Shown here piece after piece: positions 44,139 to 54,159 of a stretch of DNA of 64,000 nt. How positions within the stretch are numbered: the first letter of the stretch is position 1; every line of letters begins with the position of its first letter. The position numbers and the translations under genes are program-made. The notes beneath the pieces were generated by a model. That model was not told the origin of the DNA and did no database searches. It saw only the letters and a program-made list of their open reading frames with translations. The DNA comes from Streptomyces cinnabarinus (GTDB lineage Bacteria; Actinomycetota; Actinomycetes; Streptomycetales; Streptomycetaceae), in the NCBI RefSeq assembly GCF_027270315.1, contig NZ_CP114413.1, positions 5,952,001-6,016,000 of the forward strand, in the 5' to 3' direction.

Positions 44139-44897
44139 ATGACGACCAGTACCGGAACCGACTGGCAGGCCTGGCAGGAGAGCTGGGACCGGCAGCAGGA
44201 GTGGTACATGCCCGACCGGGAGGAGCGCTTCCGGATCATGCTGGACATGGTGGAGGCGCTCGTCGGGCCCGCGCCCCGGGTGCTCGACCTGGCCTGCGGC
44301 ACCGGCTCCATCACCGCCCGGCTGCTCACCCGGCTGCCCGGCGCCACCAGCACCGGCGTCGACCTCGACCCGGCGCTCCTCGCCATCGCCGAGGGCACTT
44401 TCGCGGGCGACGAGCGGGCCGGCTTCGTCACCGCCGACCTCAAGGACCCGGACTGGGCGGCGAAGCTGCCGTACGACACCTACGACGCCGTACTGACCGC
44501 TACTGCCCTGCACTGGCTGCACAGCGAACCCCTCGCGGCCCTCTACGGTCAGGTCGCGGGGCTGGTCCGCGACGGCGGTGTCTTCATGAACGCGGACCAC
44601 ATGATCGACGAGACCACGCCCCGGATCAACGCCGCCGAGCGCGAACTGCGGCACGCGCGCATGGACCGGGCCAGGAGCGACGGCGCCCTGGACTGGGCCG
44701 AGTGGTGGCAGGTCGCCGCGAACGACCCCGTCCTCGCCGCCCCGACCGCCCGCCGCTTCGAGATCTACGGCGAGCACGCCGACGGGGACGCACCGTCCGC
44801 GCAGTGGCACGCGCGCGTGCTGCGCGAGCAGGGCTTCGCGGAGACCCGCCCGGTGTGGTGCTCACCCTCGGACACCTTGGTGCTCGCACTGAAGTAG
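44139..44897 (+). CDS. Class I SAM-dependent methyltransferase
   Basis: 252 residues. SAM-binding motif I VLDLACGTGSITARLL (about 46-61), motif II region TGVDLDPALLAIAEG and a TALHWLHSE segment. The substrate is unknown. Divergent from the CGNR gene (101 nt) and followed by a strong terminator. Confidence 0.88.
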   Translation: MTTSTGTDWQAWQESWDRQQEWYMPDREERFRIMLDMVEALVGPAPRVLDLACGTGSITARLLTRLPGATSTGVDLDPALLAIAEGTFAGDERAGFVTADLKDPDWAAKLPYDTYDAVLTATALHWLHSEPLAALYGQVAGLVRDGGVFMNADHMIDETTPRINAAERELRHARMDRARSDGALDWAEWWQVAANDPVLAAPTARRFEIYGEHADGDAPSAQWHARVLREQGFAETRPVWCSPSDTLVLALK

Positions 44898-44913
44898 GCC
44901 CCGGTCTCCCTGC

Positions 44914-44946
44914 CAGAGGCGGTACGAGAAATTCGTACCGCCTCTG
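44914..44946. terminator. Terminator after the methyltransferase
   Basis: 14-bp perfect stem (44914-44927 with 44933-44946), loop GAAAT, 17 nt after the stop. Confidence 0.9.
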
Positions 44947-45019
44947 CTGCGTCCTGGGCCGCCTCCCACCGCACTGGAAGAGGTGAGACGGTCCGCAGGC
45001 AACCGGAATGGGGTGGGGG

Positions 45020-45543
45020 ATGACGCGGGGTGCGGAAGCGGCTCTGCACGCCTTCGTCGAGGGCAGACGTACGGCGCTGTTCCGCTGGGGGTGCCCCCGC
45101 TCGAGCGAAGCCGAGAGTGGGGGAGCCTGTCTGCGTGCGGCAACCGCGACGAGGCGGAGGACCTCGTCCAGACGACGCTCGTCAAAGTCGTCCTCGGCGC
45201 GCGCAGACACCGGCGGCTCGACAACCTCGACGCCTATGCGCGCAGGACGCTGGTCAACACGTTCATCTCGGGCCGCCGCCGGTTCTGGCGCCGCGAGCAC
45301 GCGTACGGCGAACTGCCGGACGTGCCCGAGCGGTTGGTGGACAGCGACACCGGACTGATGGTGCGGGCCGCTCTCGCGGGGCTCGCGCCCAAGCAGCGGG
45401 CGGTGCTGGTGCTGCGCTACTGGGAGGACCTCAGCGTGGCGGCCACCGCGGAACTGCTCGGGATGCGGGAGAGCACGGTCAAGAGCCACACGGCCAGGGG
45501 ACTCGCGGCGCTGAGGGCTGCGGTGCGGGAGGAACACGTATGA
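45020..45543 (+). pseudogene. SigE-type ECF sigma factor, frame broken near its N-terminus
   Basis: The start MTRGAEAALHAFVEGRRTALFR (from 45020) is a normal sigma-factor opening, but the continuation CGNRDEAEDLVQTTLVKVV is in another frame (from about 45136 to 45543). Between them is the hairpin repeat at 45086-45125. Sigma-2 after that point and sigma-4 (LSVAATAELLGMRESTVKSHTARGL) are intact. An alternative is a GTG at 44983 in the second frame, which reads through the repeat and replaces the first helix. The stop overlaps the next gene (ATGA). Confidence 0.7.
45086..45125. repeat. GC hairpin repeat inserted in the sigma-factor gene
   Basis: TGGGGGTGCCCCCGCTCGAG continues through a CCGAGAG to TGGGGGAG; CCCCC pairs with GGGGG and CTCG with CGAG. 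Same layout as 24568-24602. I recall this sequence as frequent in Streptomyces intergenic DNA; here it lies inside a gene. Confidence 0.75.
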
Positions 45544-46252
45544 ACGACAACCAGTCCGTCCGGGAACTGCTCGGCCGGGCCGTCGACCAGGTGCCGGTGC
45601 CGGCCGGCCGGGGCGCTGAGGCCGTCTTCGCGCGGGCCGCGCGTCTGCGCCGGCGGCGACACGCGGCGGCGACCGGCGCGCTGGCCGCCGTGGTCGCGGG
45701 CGGGCTCGTGCTGGGCGCCGGGGTGCTGCCCGAGGGCGGGGGAGAGCGCGTCGCGGCGGCGGCGCCGACGGGCGGCGGCACGCCCGCACCCGGGTTCACC
45801 GCGCTGCTGCCGGACGGGATCGGGGACGTCGCGGAGGTGTCGCTGATGCGGCTGGTCAAGCTGGCGCCGGAGGCCGAACTGCCCGAGGACGTGGGGCGTA
45901 CGACGGTGACTATGCCGTCGAGCGGGACGGGGGCGTCGGGTACCTCACCGTGCGGGGCTACACCGCGGAGGACGCGCGGAAGAAGGGGACCGCGCCCGAC
46001 CCCTGCGCGCTCACCGGGGAAAGCCCGTCCATGAGGAACTGTGAGACGGAGCGACTGCCCGACGGCTCACAGCTGTCCGTCTGGGGGCCGAGCGTGGAGG
46101 CGAGCCTGCGGCTGGAGGGCGGCAGCCTGCTGCGGCTGCGCGACATCACCGGCTATCTCGGCACGGGCTCCCCGGGCCCGCTGCTGAAGAAGTACCCGAT
46201 CACGCGCGAGCAACTGCGCGAACTGGCGCTGAAGCCGGAGCTGCGGCCGTAG
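45540..46252 (+). pseudogene. Partner of the ECF sigma factor (likely membrane protein), frameshifted
   Basis: The first part (from ATG 45540, overlapping the sigma stop) encodes a short cytoplasmic region and one membrane helix (ATGALAAVVAGGLVLGAGVLP, about 42-62), as in anti-sigma or sigma-associated proteins. After ELPEDVG (about 45895) the frame degenerates, while the frame +2 continues as AYDGDYAVERDGGVGYLTVRGYT to a stop at 46252. Adding one G to the GGGG run at 45892-45895 would restore a single frame, so this is either a real mutation or a sequencing error. Confidence 0.65.
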
Positions 46253-46275
46253 CGGCACGAAGGCCGTACCAGCGA

Positions 46276-46310
46276 GAAGGGGCGGTACGGGAATCCCGTA
46301 CCGCCCCTTC
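46276..46310. terminator. Bidirectional terminator
   Basis: 16-bp perfect stem (46276-46291 with 46295-46310), loop of 3, between the broken partner gene and the convergent ABC operon. Confidence 0.92.
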
Positions 46311-46337
46311 TTCAGTGTGACGTCACAGCGGGAGACG

Positions 46338-47099
46338 TCACAGCACCTTCGACAGGAACGCCTTCGTCCGCTCGTGCTGCGGGTCCGTCAGGACGTCGCG
46401 CGGGTTGCCGGACTCGACCACCACACCGCCGTCCATGAAGACGAGGTTGTCGCCCACCTCGCGGGCGAAGCCCATCTCGTGGGTGACGACGACCATCGTC
46501 ATGCCGGACTCGGCCAGGTCGCGCATGACGTCGAGGACGTCACCGACCAGCTCCGGGTCGAGCGCCGAGGTCGGCTCGTCGAACAGCATCAGCTTCGGCT
46601 CCATGGCCAGCGCCCGGGCGATGGCCACTCGCTGCTGCTGACCGCCGGAGAGCTGCGTGGGGTAGTTCCCGGCCTTGTCGCCGAGACCGACCTTCTCCAG
46701 CAGCTCCCGCGCCCGCTCCCTGGCCTGGGCCTTGCTCACGCCCTTGACCTGGACCGGCGCCTCCATGACGTTCTCGACGGCCGTCATGTGCGGGAACAGG
46801 TTGAACCGCTGGAACACCATGCCGATGTCCCGGCGCTGCAGCGCGACCTCGCTGTCCTTGAGCTCGTACAGCTTGTCACCCTTCTGGCGATAGCCGACCA
46901 GCTCGCCGTCGACGTACAGCCGGCCGGCGTTGATCTTCTCCAGGTGGTTGATGCACCGCAGGAACGTCGACTTGCCGGAGCCGGACGGGCCGATGAGGCA
47001 GAACACCTCGCCCGTCTGCACCTCCAGGTCGATGCCCTCAAGGACCTTGACGGCGCCGAAGGACTTGTGGACGCCTTCGGCCTTCACCATGGCGGTCAT
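46338..47099 (-). CDS. Amino-acid ABC transporter ATPase
   Basis: 253 residues from the ATG at 47099; longer frames overlap the permease. Walker A GPSGSGKST (about 38-46), signature LSGGQQQRVAIARAL, Walker B LMLFDEPTSALDP and the H-loop VVTHEMGFAREV mark a polar amino-acid transport ATPase (GlnQ type). It overlaps the permease stop by 4 nt. Last gene of the operon. Confidence 0.93.
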   Translation of the reverse strand: MTAMVKAEGVHKSFGAVKVLEGIDLEVQTGEVFCLIGPSGSGKSTFLRCINHLEKINAGRLYVDGELVGYRQKGDKLYELKDSEVALQRRDIGMVFQRFNLFPHMTAVENVMEAPVQVKGVSKAQARERARELLEKVGLGDKAGNYPTQLSGGQQQRVAIARALAMEPKLMLFDEPTSALDPELVGDVLDVMRDLAESGMTMVVVTHEMGFAREVGDNLVFMDGGVVVESGNPRDVLTDPQHERTKAFLSKVL

Positions 47100-48061
47100 G
47101 CCGACGCACCCCTTTCGCGGCCGAGACCGAGCATGTTCGCCTTGACCTTCTGCCACGGCGTCGGCGGCAGCTGACGCAGCGAACCGCGGGCGTAGCGGCG
47201 CTCCAGGTAGTACTGGAAGACGCTGAACACGCTGGTCATGACCAGGTACCAGATGCACGCCACGAACAGCATCTCCATCACGGCGTAACTGGTGGAACCG
47301 ATCGTGGAGGTGGCGCGCAGCAGTTCGTTGTACGTCACCGCGTACACCAGCGACGAGGTCTTCAGCATGTTGATGAACTCGTTGCCGGTCGGCGGCACGA
47401 TCACCCGCATCGCCTGCGGGATCACGATCCGGCGCAGGGTCTTGGCGTGGCTCATGCCGAGCGCGTGCGAGGCCTCGGTCTGGCCCTCGTCGACGGCCAT
47501 CAGACCGGCGCGGCAGATCTCCGCCATGTAGGCGGCCTCGTTCAGGCCGAGGCCCAGCAGGGCGGCCATGAACGGGGTCATGACCTGGACCATCTCGTCC
47601 TTGTAGATCGGACCGAGGTTCAGCGTCGGGAAGATCAGCGCCAGGTTGAACCAGAGCAGCAGCTGGACGTAGACCGGCGTACCGCGGAAGAACCAGATGT
47701 AGACCCAGGCCACCCAGCTCGTCACCGGGTTCTTCGAGAGCCGCATGACGGCGAGGATCACGCCGAGGACCACGCCCATGATCATCGCCAGGACGCTGAT
47801 CAGCAGGGTGCGGCCGGCGCCCGCGAGGACCGTGGAGTCGAAGACGAAGTCGCCGACGGTGTCCCACTGGATCTTCTCGGCGCTGGCGAACGCGTTGATC
47901 AGCAGGGCCACCAGGGCCAGCACGACCACACCGCTGATCCAGCGGCCGTAGTGGCGGACCGGGATCGCCTTGATCGCCTCGGGCGGGAGGGCCGAGCCCT
48001 CCTTGGAGACCGCGGCCGACGGCTTGGCGTCGGCCGGCTCCTTGTCGAACTTGTCAGTCAC
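47096..48061 (-). CDS. Amino-acid ABC transporter permease
   Basis: 321 residues from a GTG. A cytoplasmic extension of about 40 residues precedes the His/Glu/Gln-type permease domain, with ISVLAMIMGVVLGVILAVMRLS and the EAA loop EASHALGMSHAKTLRRIVIPQA. It probably forms a homodimer, since no second permease is encoded. 31 nt separate it from the binding-protein gene. Confidence 0.92.
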   Translation of the reverse strand: MTDKFDKEPADAKPSAAVSKEGSALPPEAIKAIPVRHYGRWISGVVVLALVALLINAFASAEKIQWDTVGDFVFDSTVLAGAGRTLLISVLAMIMGVVLGVILAVMRLSKNPVTSWVAWVYIWFFRGTPVYVQLLLWFNLALIFPTLNLGPIYKDEMVQVMTPFMAALLGLGLNEAAYMAEICRAGLMAVDEGQTEASHALGMSHAKTLRRIVIPQAMRVIVPPTGNEFINMLKTSSLVYAVTYNELLRATSTIGSTSYAVMEMLFVACIWYLVMTSVFSVFQYYLERRYARGSLRQLPPTPWQKVKANMLGLGRERGASA

Positions 48062-48092
48062 GGTGACTGCCCTTCAGTGGTGCTCGGGACGG

Positions 48093-49061
48093 TCACTTGC
48101 CGCCGTTGACGGCGGCCTCGTCGATCGCGCCCGTCTCGGCGCCCCACTTCTTGAGGATCTCCATGTAGGTGCCGTCCTCGATGATGGCGTTGACGGCCTC
48201 TTCCAGCGCCGCGGTGAGCTGCTTGTTGTCCTTGTTCACCGCGATGCCGAACGGACCGGCGTCGACCTGCTCGCCGACGACCTCGAAGGCGTTGCCGTCG
48301 TCGGCCTTGCGGGCCAGGTCGATGGCGACCGGGTAGTCGTTGACGCCCGCGACGGCGCCGCCCGACTTCACTCGGGTCTGGGCCTCGGTGTCGTTCTCGA
48401 AGGACTCGATCTTGACGGCCTTCTCACCGGCGTCCGTGCACTTCTTGGACTGGTCCTTCAGCGCTTGCTCGTACGTGGTGCCGCGCTGGACGGCCGCGGT
48501 CTGGCCGCAGAGGTCCTCGATCGAGTTGATGTTCTTCGGGTTGCCCTTCTGGACGTACACCGCCGTACCGGCCACGAAGTAGTCCACGAAGTCGACACCC
48601 GGGCCGAGCTTCTTGCCCTTGTCGTCCAGGCCCTCCTGGCGCTGCTTGTTGTCCGTGATGGACGACATGGCGATGTCGTAGCGGCCCGTGTTCAGCGAGG
48701 TGATCAGGCCGTCGAAGGAGCCGGAGGTGAACTTGAAGTCCACGCCCAGCTTCTCGCCGAGCGCGGCGGCGATGTCGGGGTCGACACCGACGATCTTGCC
48801 GCCCTCCTGGAACTCCATGGGGGCGTATTCGGCGTTGGTGCCGACCTGGATCTCGCCCGCGTCCTGGATCTTCTTGGGCAGCTTGGCGAAGAGCGGCGCG
48901 GTGCTGGAGTTCCCGGTCTCCGTGGACTCCGAGTTGTCGCTGCCGCTGTCGGTCTGGTCACCGCAGCCGGTGAGAATCAGGGCGCCTGCGACCGCGATCG
49001 AGGCGACCGCTGCCAGCCGAGAGCGCGTGGCGGTCGTACGACGGGTGGTGCTTGCGGTCAT
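48093..49061 (-). CDS. Amino-acid ABC transporter substrate-binding lipoprotein
   Basis: 322 residues from an ATG preceded by GGAGGAACC. Lipobox in AVAGALILTGC (Cys about 31), then an Asp/Ser-rich linker and a family 3 solute-binding fold: VGTNAEYAPMEFQEGG, GVDPDIAAALGEKLGVDF and GRYDIAMSSITDNKQRQEG. First gene of the operon. The ligand is probably a polar amino acid; sequence alone does not decide which. Confidence 0.92.
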   Translation of the reverse strand: MTASTTRRTTATRSRLAAVASIAVAGALILTGCGDQTDSGSDNSESTETGNSSTAPLFAKLPKKIQDAGEIQVGTNAEYAPMEFQEGGKIVGVDPDIAAALGEKLGVDFKFTSGSFDGLITSLNTGRYDIAMSSITDNKQRQEGLDDKGKKLGPGVDFVDYFVAGTAVYVQKGNPKNINSIEDLCGQTAAVQRGTTYEQALKDQSKKCTDAGEKAVKIESFENDTEAQTRVKSGGAVAGVNDYPVAIDLARKADDGNAFEVVGEQVDAGPFGIAVNKDNKQLTAALEEAVNAIIEDGTYMEILKKWGAETGAIDEAAVNGGK

Positions 49062-49667
49062 GGTGGGTTCCTCCGGCGGATGGGTGGAGTTGCCGATGGG
49101 TCGACGAGAGCACACGTCTTCGAGTGTCGCGACCTCGTGTGATTACGGCATCTTGCCATTCGGACTAAGCGATTCAGTGGGCCAGCTATGTCAAAATCGG
49201 ATAACGGGTTACCCCCGAACCCCACCAGGTCGGTACAACATGACCGCACCTTCTGCGGGAATCTCCCCTTCCGGCCGGAAGATCTTCGGCACGTCTCAGG
49301 ATGCGGATGAACCGGGCGGCTCCGCCCCGTCGCGCTTGAGCGTGAATCGGGTGCCCGTCAAGGGGGATCGGCTACTTGTCCGTATGACATCGCATGATTC
49401 ATGTCACCGCTGAGCGGTGATCGATGATCGTTCTTCGTTCCGCCATGTGAGCTTGCACCAATTGGACTCGTCCCCGACGCCGTCCGTCCGGTAAGAAGGT
49501 GCTTTACACCCCTCATCCGGGGCTCAGGGCGCGTGTGCGGCGCGCCCGTCGCGTATACGCCCGCAGTTGACCGTACGTACCGGTAACTGGGCCGTGCGCG
49601 GTGCCCGCCCACCCCTCACCTGGGAGTGGCCACCCTCAAACCATGAATACTTAAGGGGTCAGACAAA
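49062..49667. other. 606-nt divergent regulatory region
   Basis: It separates the amino-acid importer from malic enzyme and must hold both promoters. A 57-codon frame at 49240-49413 (MTAPSAGISPSGRKIFG) is possible but has no clear ribosome site or recognised relative. No operator or RNA element was recognised. Confidence 0.5.
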
Positions 49668-50891
<1,224 letters not shown>

Positions 50892-50913
50892 GGCGTTGTG
50901 CGGTAGTCGAGGT

Positions 50914-50942
50914 GACCCCGGCCGGGTTTTCCGGCCGGGGTC
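50914..50942 (+). terminator. Terminator of malic enzyme
   Basis: 12-bp perfect stem (50914-50925 with 50931-50942), loop GTTTT, followed by AATTCTTT, 22 nt after the stop. Confidence 0.9.
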
Positions 50943-51170
50943 AATTCTTTACCCGGGAGTTGGGCCGGGTGGGTGGTCGGCGCGCAGGGCGGCAGCTCTA
51001 CGGCTGCCCGCCCTCGCCGTGGCGTCTCGCCCCCGCCGCCCCTGCCCGTCCCCTCCGGAGGTGGTCGGGCCGCGTAGCTCGCTGCGGGTGGGTGGGGGTT
51101 GAGGCAAGAGGATGTGTGTCACAGGGGATGGCGGTTTCGGAGTTGGGGGTGCGGGCCTATCGTCAAGGTC

Positions 51171-52133
51171 ATGTTCGCCGTCTACGCCGCCCGAATCGAC
51201 CGCGACCAGCCGCTCAGCGGACTTGAGTTGGGGGAGCGGCCCGCTCCCGTGGCTCGTCCCGGCTGGAGTGTCGTCGACGTCAAGGCCGCCTCCCTCAACC
51301 ATCACGACCTCTGGTCCCTGCGCGGCGTCGGCCTCGCGGAGGACAAGCTGCCGATGATCCTCGGTTGCGACGCCGCCGGTGTCGACCAGGACGGCAACGA
51401 GGTCGTCCTGCACTCCGTCATCGGCCAGAGCGGCCATGGCGTGGGTCCCAAGGAGCCCCGCTCCATCCTCACCGAGCACTACCAGGGCACCTTCGCCGAA
51501 CAGGTCGCCGTGCCCACCTGGAACATCCTGCCCAAGCCGAAGGAGCTGTCCTTCGCCGAGGCCGCCTGTCTGCCGACCGCGTGGTTGACGGCCTACCGGA
51601 TGCTCTTCACCAACGCCGGTGTCCGTCCCGGTGACTCGGTCCTCGTCCAAGGTGCCGGGGGAGGCGTCGCCACCGCCGCGATCGTCCTCGGCAAGGCCGC
51701 CGGTCTGCGGGTCTTCGCCACCAGCCGGGACGAGGCCAAGCGCAAGCGCGCCCTGGAACTCGGTGCCGTGGAGGCCGTCGAGCCCGGAGCCCGGCTGCCG
51801 CAGCGGGTCGACGCCGTCATCGAGACCGTCGGCGCCGCCACCTGGTCCCACTCCATCAAGTCGCTCCGTCCCGGCGGCACCGTCGTCATCTCCGGTGCCA
51901 CCAGCGGTGACCGGCCCTCCCACGCCGAACTCACCCGGATCTTCTTCCTGGAGCTCAAGGTCGTCGGCTCGACCATGGGCACCAAGGACGAGCTGGAGGA
52001 CCTGCTCTCGTTCTGCGCCGCCACCGGTGTCCGCCCCGTCATCGACGAGGTCCTTCCCATGGACCGGGCCCGCGAGGGCTTCGAGAAGATGGCGTCGGGC
52101 GAGCTGTTCGGCAAGGTCGTGCTCACCAACTGA
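51171..52133 (+). CDS. Zinc-binding-type (MDR) alcohol dehydrogenase / quinone reductase-like
   Basis: 320 residues from the ATG at 51171 (MFAVYAARIDRDQPL). Medium-chain dehydrogenase fold: N-terminal catalytic domain with SLNHHDLWSLRG and ILGCDAAGVD, Rossmann motif VQGAGGGVATAAIVLGKAAG (about 157-176). The structural-zinc Cys cluster is absent, so it is closer to quinone-reductase-like members. Substrate unknown. Confidence 0.87.
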   Translation: MFAVYAARIDRDQPLSGLELGERPAPVARPGWSVVDVKAASLNHHDLWSLRGVGLAEDKLPMILGCDAAGVDQDGNEVVLHSVIGQSGHGVGPKEPRSILTEHYQGTFAEQVAVPTWNILPKPKELSFAEAACLPTAWLTAYRMLFTNAGVRPGDSVLVQGAGGGVATAAIVLGKAAGLRVFATSRDEAKRKRALELGAVEAVEPGARLPQRVDAVIETVGAATWSHSIKSLRPGGTVVISGATSGDRPSHAELTRIFFLELKVVGSTMGTKDELEDLLSFCAATGVRPVIDEVLPMDRAREGFEKMASGELFGKVVLTN

Positions 52134-52151
52134 CCCCTCCCCTCGGCATGT

Positions 52152-52182
52152 GGCGGGCCCGGGCTTCCCGGGCCCGCCTTTT
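52152..52182 (+). terminator. Terminator of the dehydrogenase gene
   Basis: 12-bp perfect stem (52152-52163 with 52167-52178), 3-nt loop CTT, then TTTT. Confidence 0.92.
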
Positions 52183-52195
52183 GCGCATCCGGAGT

Positions 52196-52239
52196 GTCAA
52201 CCAGGGTTGACGGAGCCCTCCTGTCAACCTAGATTGACA
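52196..52239 (+). promoter_or_regulatory. Twin palindromic operators of the HTH/ClpN operon
   Basis: GTCAACCAGGGTTGAC (52196-52211, perfect) and TGTCAACCTAGATTGACA (52222-52239, one imperfect pair). Both follow the pattern TGTCAAyC-TA-GrTTGACA and start 26 bp apart. The second ends 3 nt before the ATG and covers the ribosome-binding region. Confidence 0.8.
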
Positions 52240-52242
52240 GGC

Positions 52243-52452
52243 ATGAGTGAGGCAACCGATCTCGCCGAGCGCGCCGGCGATCGTGACCCGAGGGTCGGCC
52301 TGCGTGCCGTCGCCGCGCTGCGCCGACTGCTGGAGCAGTTGGAGTCCGTGCAGGTGCGCAGCGCGCGCAATCAGGGGTGGTCGTGGCAGGAGATCGCCGC
52401 GGAACTCGGGGTCAGCAGGCAGGCCGTGCACAAGAAGTACGGGAGGCATTGA
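52243..52452 (+). CDS. Small helix-turn-helix regulator
   Basis: 69 residues: a short helical N-terminus (RDPRVGLRAVAALRRLLEQLE) then a classic helix-turn-helix GWSWQEIAAELGVSRQAVHKKYGRH. No effector domain. Likely autoregulator through the twin palindromes just upstream. The stop and next start share a base (TGATG), so it is coupled to the Clp-N gene. Confidence 0.85.
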   Translation: MSEATDLAERAGDRDPRVGLRAVAALRRLLEQLESVQVRSARNQGWSWQEIAAELGVSRQAVHKKYGRH

Positions 52453-53021
52453 TGTTCGAGCGGTTCACCAAGGACGCCCGCGCGGTCGTGACCGGAGCGG
52501 TCGAACAAGCGGAACGGTCCGGCGCCCGCACCGTCGACACCGGGCACCTGCTGCTCGCCCTGCTCGACCGGGAAGCCAGCCGGGGCTCCTTCGCGCTGGC
52601 CGCGCTGGGGCTCGCGGAGCGCAAGGAGTCGGTACGGGAGGCGCTGGGCGAGGCCCGTCGCCGTGCCGGACTCTCCCAGGCCGAGGCCGATGCCCTCGCG
52701 GGCCTCGGTATCGACGTCGCAGAGATCGTCGCCCGGGTCGAGGAGGTGCACGGCGTCGGCGCGATGTCCGGCGACCGCAAGGGCAGGGGCAAGGGGCGGC
52801 GGTCCGGCCATCGTCCCTTCAGCCGGGAGGCCAAGGACACCCTGGTGCGCTCCCTGCGCGTCGCCGTCGCCCGCGGTGACCGGCATATCGGCGACGAGCA
52901 CATCCTCCTCGCCCTGACCACCCAGCCCGGCGTACCGGCCGAGACCCTCGCCGACCACGGAGTCACCAACCTGACCGTGACCCGGGTCCTCTACGGGGAG
53001 GGCGAGGCCAAGGCCGGGTGA
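52452..53021 (+). CDS. Stand-alone Clp N-terminal repeat protein
   Basis: 189 residues: two Clp-N (R-domain) repeats, about 1-80 (MFERFTKDARAVVTGAVEQAERSGARTVDTGHLLLALL) and 120-185 (FSREAKDTLVRSLRVAVARGDRHIGDEHILLAL). These repeats bind substrates or adaptors of ClpC/ClpA; the AAA motor is absent, so this is an accessory or decoy, not a chaperone. A basic linker (GDRKGRGKGRRSGH) joins the halves. Confidence 0.87.
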   Translation: MFERFTKDARAVVTGAVEQAERSGARTVDTGHLLLALLDREASRGSFALAALGLAERKESVREALGEARRRAGLSQAEADALAGLGIDVAEIVARVEEVHGVGAMSGDRKGRGKGRRSGHRPFSREAKDTLVRSLRVAVARGDRHIGDEHILLALTTQPGVPAETLADHGVTNLTVTRVLYGEGEAKAG

Positions 53022-53063
53022 CCGAAGGGGCGGCCACCCGAGCCTGTGCCGCTGTGCCGGACC

Positions 53064-54158
53064 TCAGGGCTTGGGCGTCCTGAGCAGTGCGCCTATGTGC
53101 GCCGCCGCCGTCGACAGGTGACGTCGGGCGTCCCGGAGCTGGTCCGCCGTGACCCCGTGGTCGCGCGCCGCGTCGCGGATGTCGTCGCGGAAGCGGTCCA
53201 GGAGGCGGTCCAGATCACGGGCCGGATCGCCGGTCGGGTCCTCATGGGCCCAGGACGGCTCGAACTCGGCGGGGAAGTCCTCCGGGGTCTCGGAGTACTC
53301 GGGGGTGCCGGGGCCCTCGGGACGCGGCTTGGACGCGGTGCCAGTGCCGGTGCCGGCCGCCGCACCCGCGCCCGATCCCGCCCGCCCGAACCCGAAGTCC
53401 TTCCCGAGCCCCTTGCCGAAGTCCTTCCCGAACTCGCCGAACTCCTTGGCCAGTTCCGTCAGCCCCTCGCGCACGCCGGTCGGCCAGTCGCCCCGGGCGA
53501 AGTGGTCCTGCACATGGTCCTGGACCCGCTGGGCGATGCGCTGCATCTCCTCCTGGGCCTGGGCGCGGGCCCGGTCCTGCGCCTCCTTGGCCTGGCGCCG
53601 GGCGCGCTGGGCCTCCTCGCGGGCCCTGCGGCTCTCGTCCTTGGCGCGCCGGGCCTGCTCCTTCCACTCCTGCTTGGCCCGGCGCATCTCCTCCTTGGCC
53701 GCGCGCCAGGCCTCCTTGTCGGTGTACTCCGTGAAGTCCCCGAGCGGAGCGTCGGCCTTGATGCCGCCCTGCCGGGCCTCCGACGCCGCCGCCCGCATCT
53801 CGCGCCGCAGATCACCGGCCGCACCGCGCACATCGGCCCGTATCTCGGCGGCGAGCTCGGCGACCGACTCCCGGATCTCCAGCTCCAGGTCGGCCAGTTC
53901 CCCGCTGCGGTCGGCCAGTTCGGCCCGCCCGGCGTCCGTGATGGCGTACACCTTGCGGCCGCCCTCGGTGGTGTGGGTGACCAGGCCCTCGCTCTCCAGC
54001 TTCGACAGGCGGGGGTAGACCGTGCCCGCCGAGGGCGCGTACAGGCCCTGGAAGCGCTCCTCCAGCAGGCGGATCACCTCGTAGCCGTGGCGCGGGGCCT
54101 CGTCCAGCAGCTTCAGCAGGTAGAGGCGGAGGCGGCCGTGGGCGAAGACGGGAGGCAT
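53064..54158 (-). CDS. PadR-family regulator with long coiled-coil extension
   Basis: 364 residues from the ATG at 54158. PadR winged helix is about 1-90 (LRLYLLKLLDEAPRHGYEVIRLLEERFQGLYAPSAGTVYPRLSKLESEGLV). After it, residues about 110-210 are Ala/Arg/Glu-rich coiled coil, then a Gly-rich linker and an acidic C-terminal helix region. It is much longer than typical PadR (100-180). It lies 1 nt after the DUF4097 gene on the same strand and likely autoregulates through palindromes near 55175. Confidence 0.85.
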   Translation of the reverse strand: MPPVFAHGRLRLYLLKLLDEAPRHGYEVIRLLEERFQGLYAPSAGTVYPRLSKLESEGLVTHTTEGGRKVYAITDAGRAELADRSGELADLELEIRESVAELAAEIRADVRGAAGDLRREMRAAASEARQGGIKADAPLGDFTEYTDKEAWRAAKEEMRRAKQEWKEQARRAKDESRRAREEAQRARRQAKEAQDRARAQAQEEMQRIAQRVQDHVQDHFARGDWPTGVREGLTELAKEFGEFGKDFGKGLGKDFGFGRAGSGAGAAAGTGTGTASKPRPEGPGTPEYSETPEDFPAEFEPSWAHEDPTGDPARDLDRLLDRFRDDIRDAARDHGVTADQLRDARRHLSTAAAHIGALLRTPKP

Positions 54159-54159
54159 G

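Noticed and set aside
49240..49413. 57-codon frame in the spacer before malic enzyme
   Set aside because: No ribosome site close by and no recognised relative; kept only as a note.
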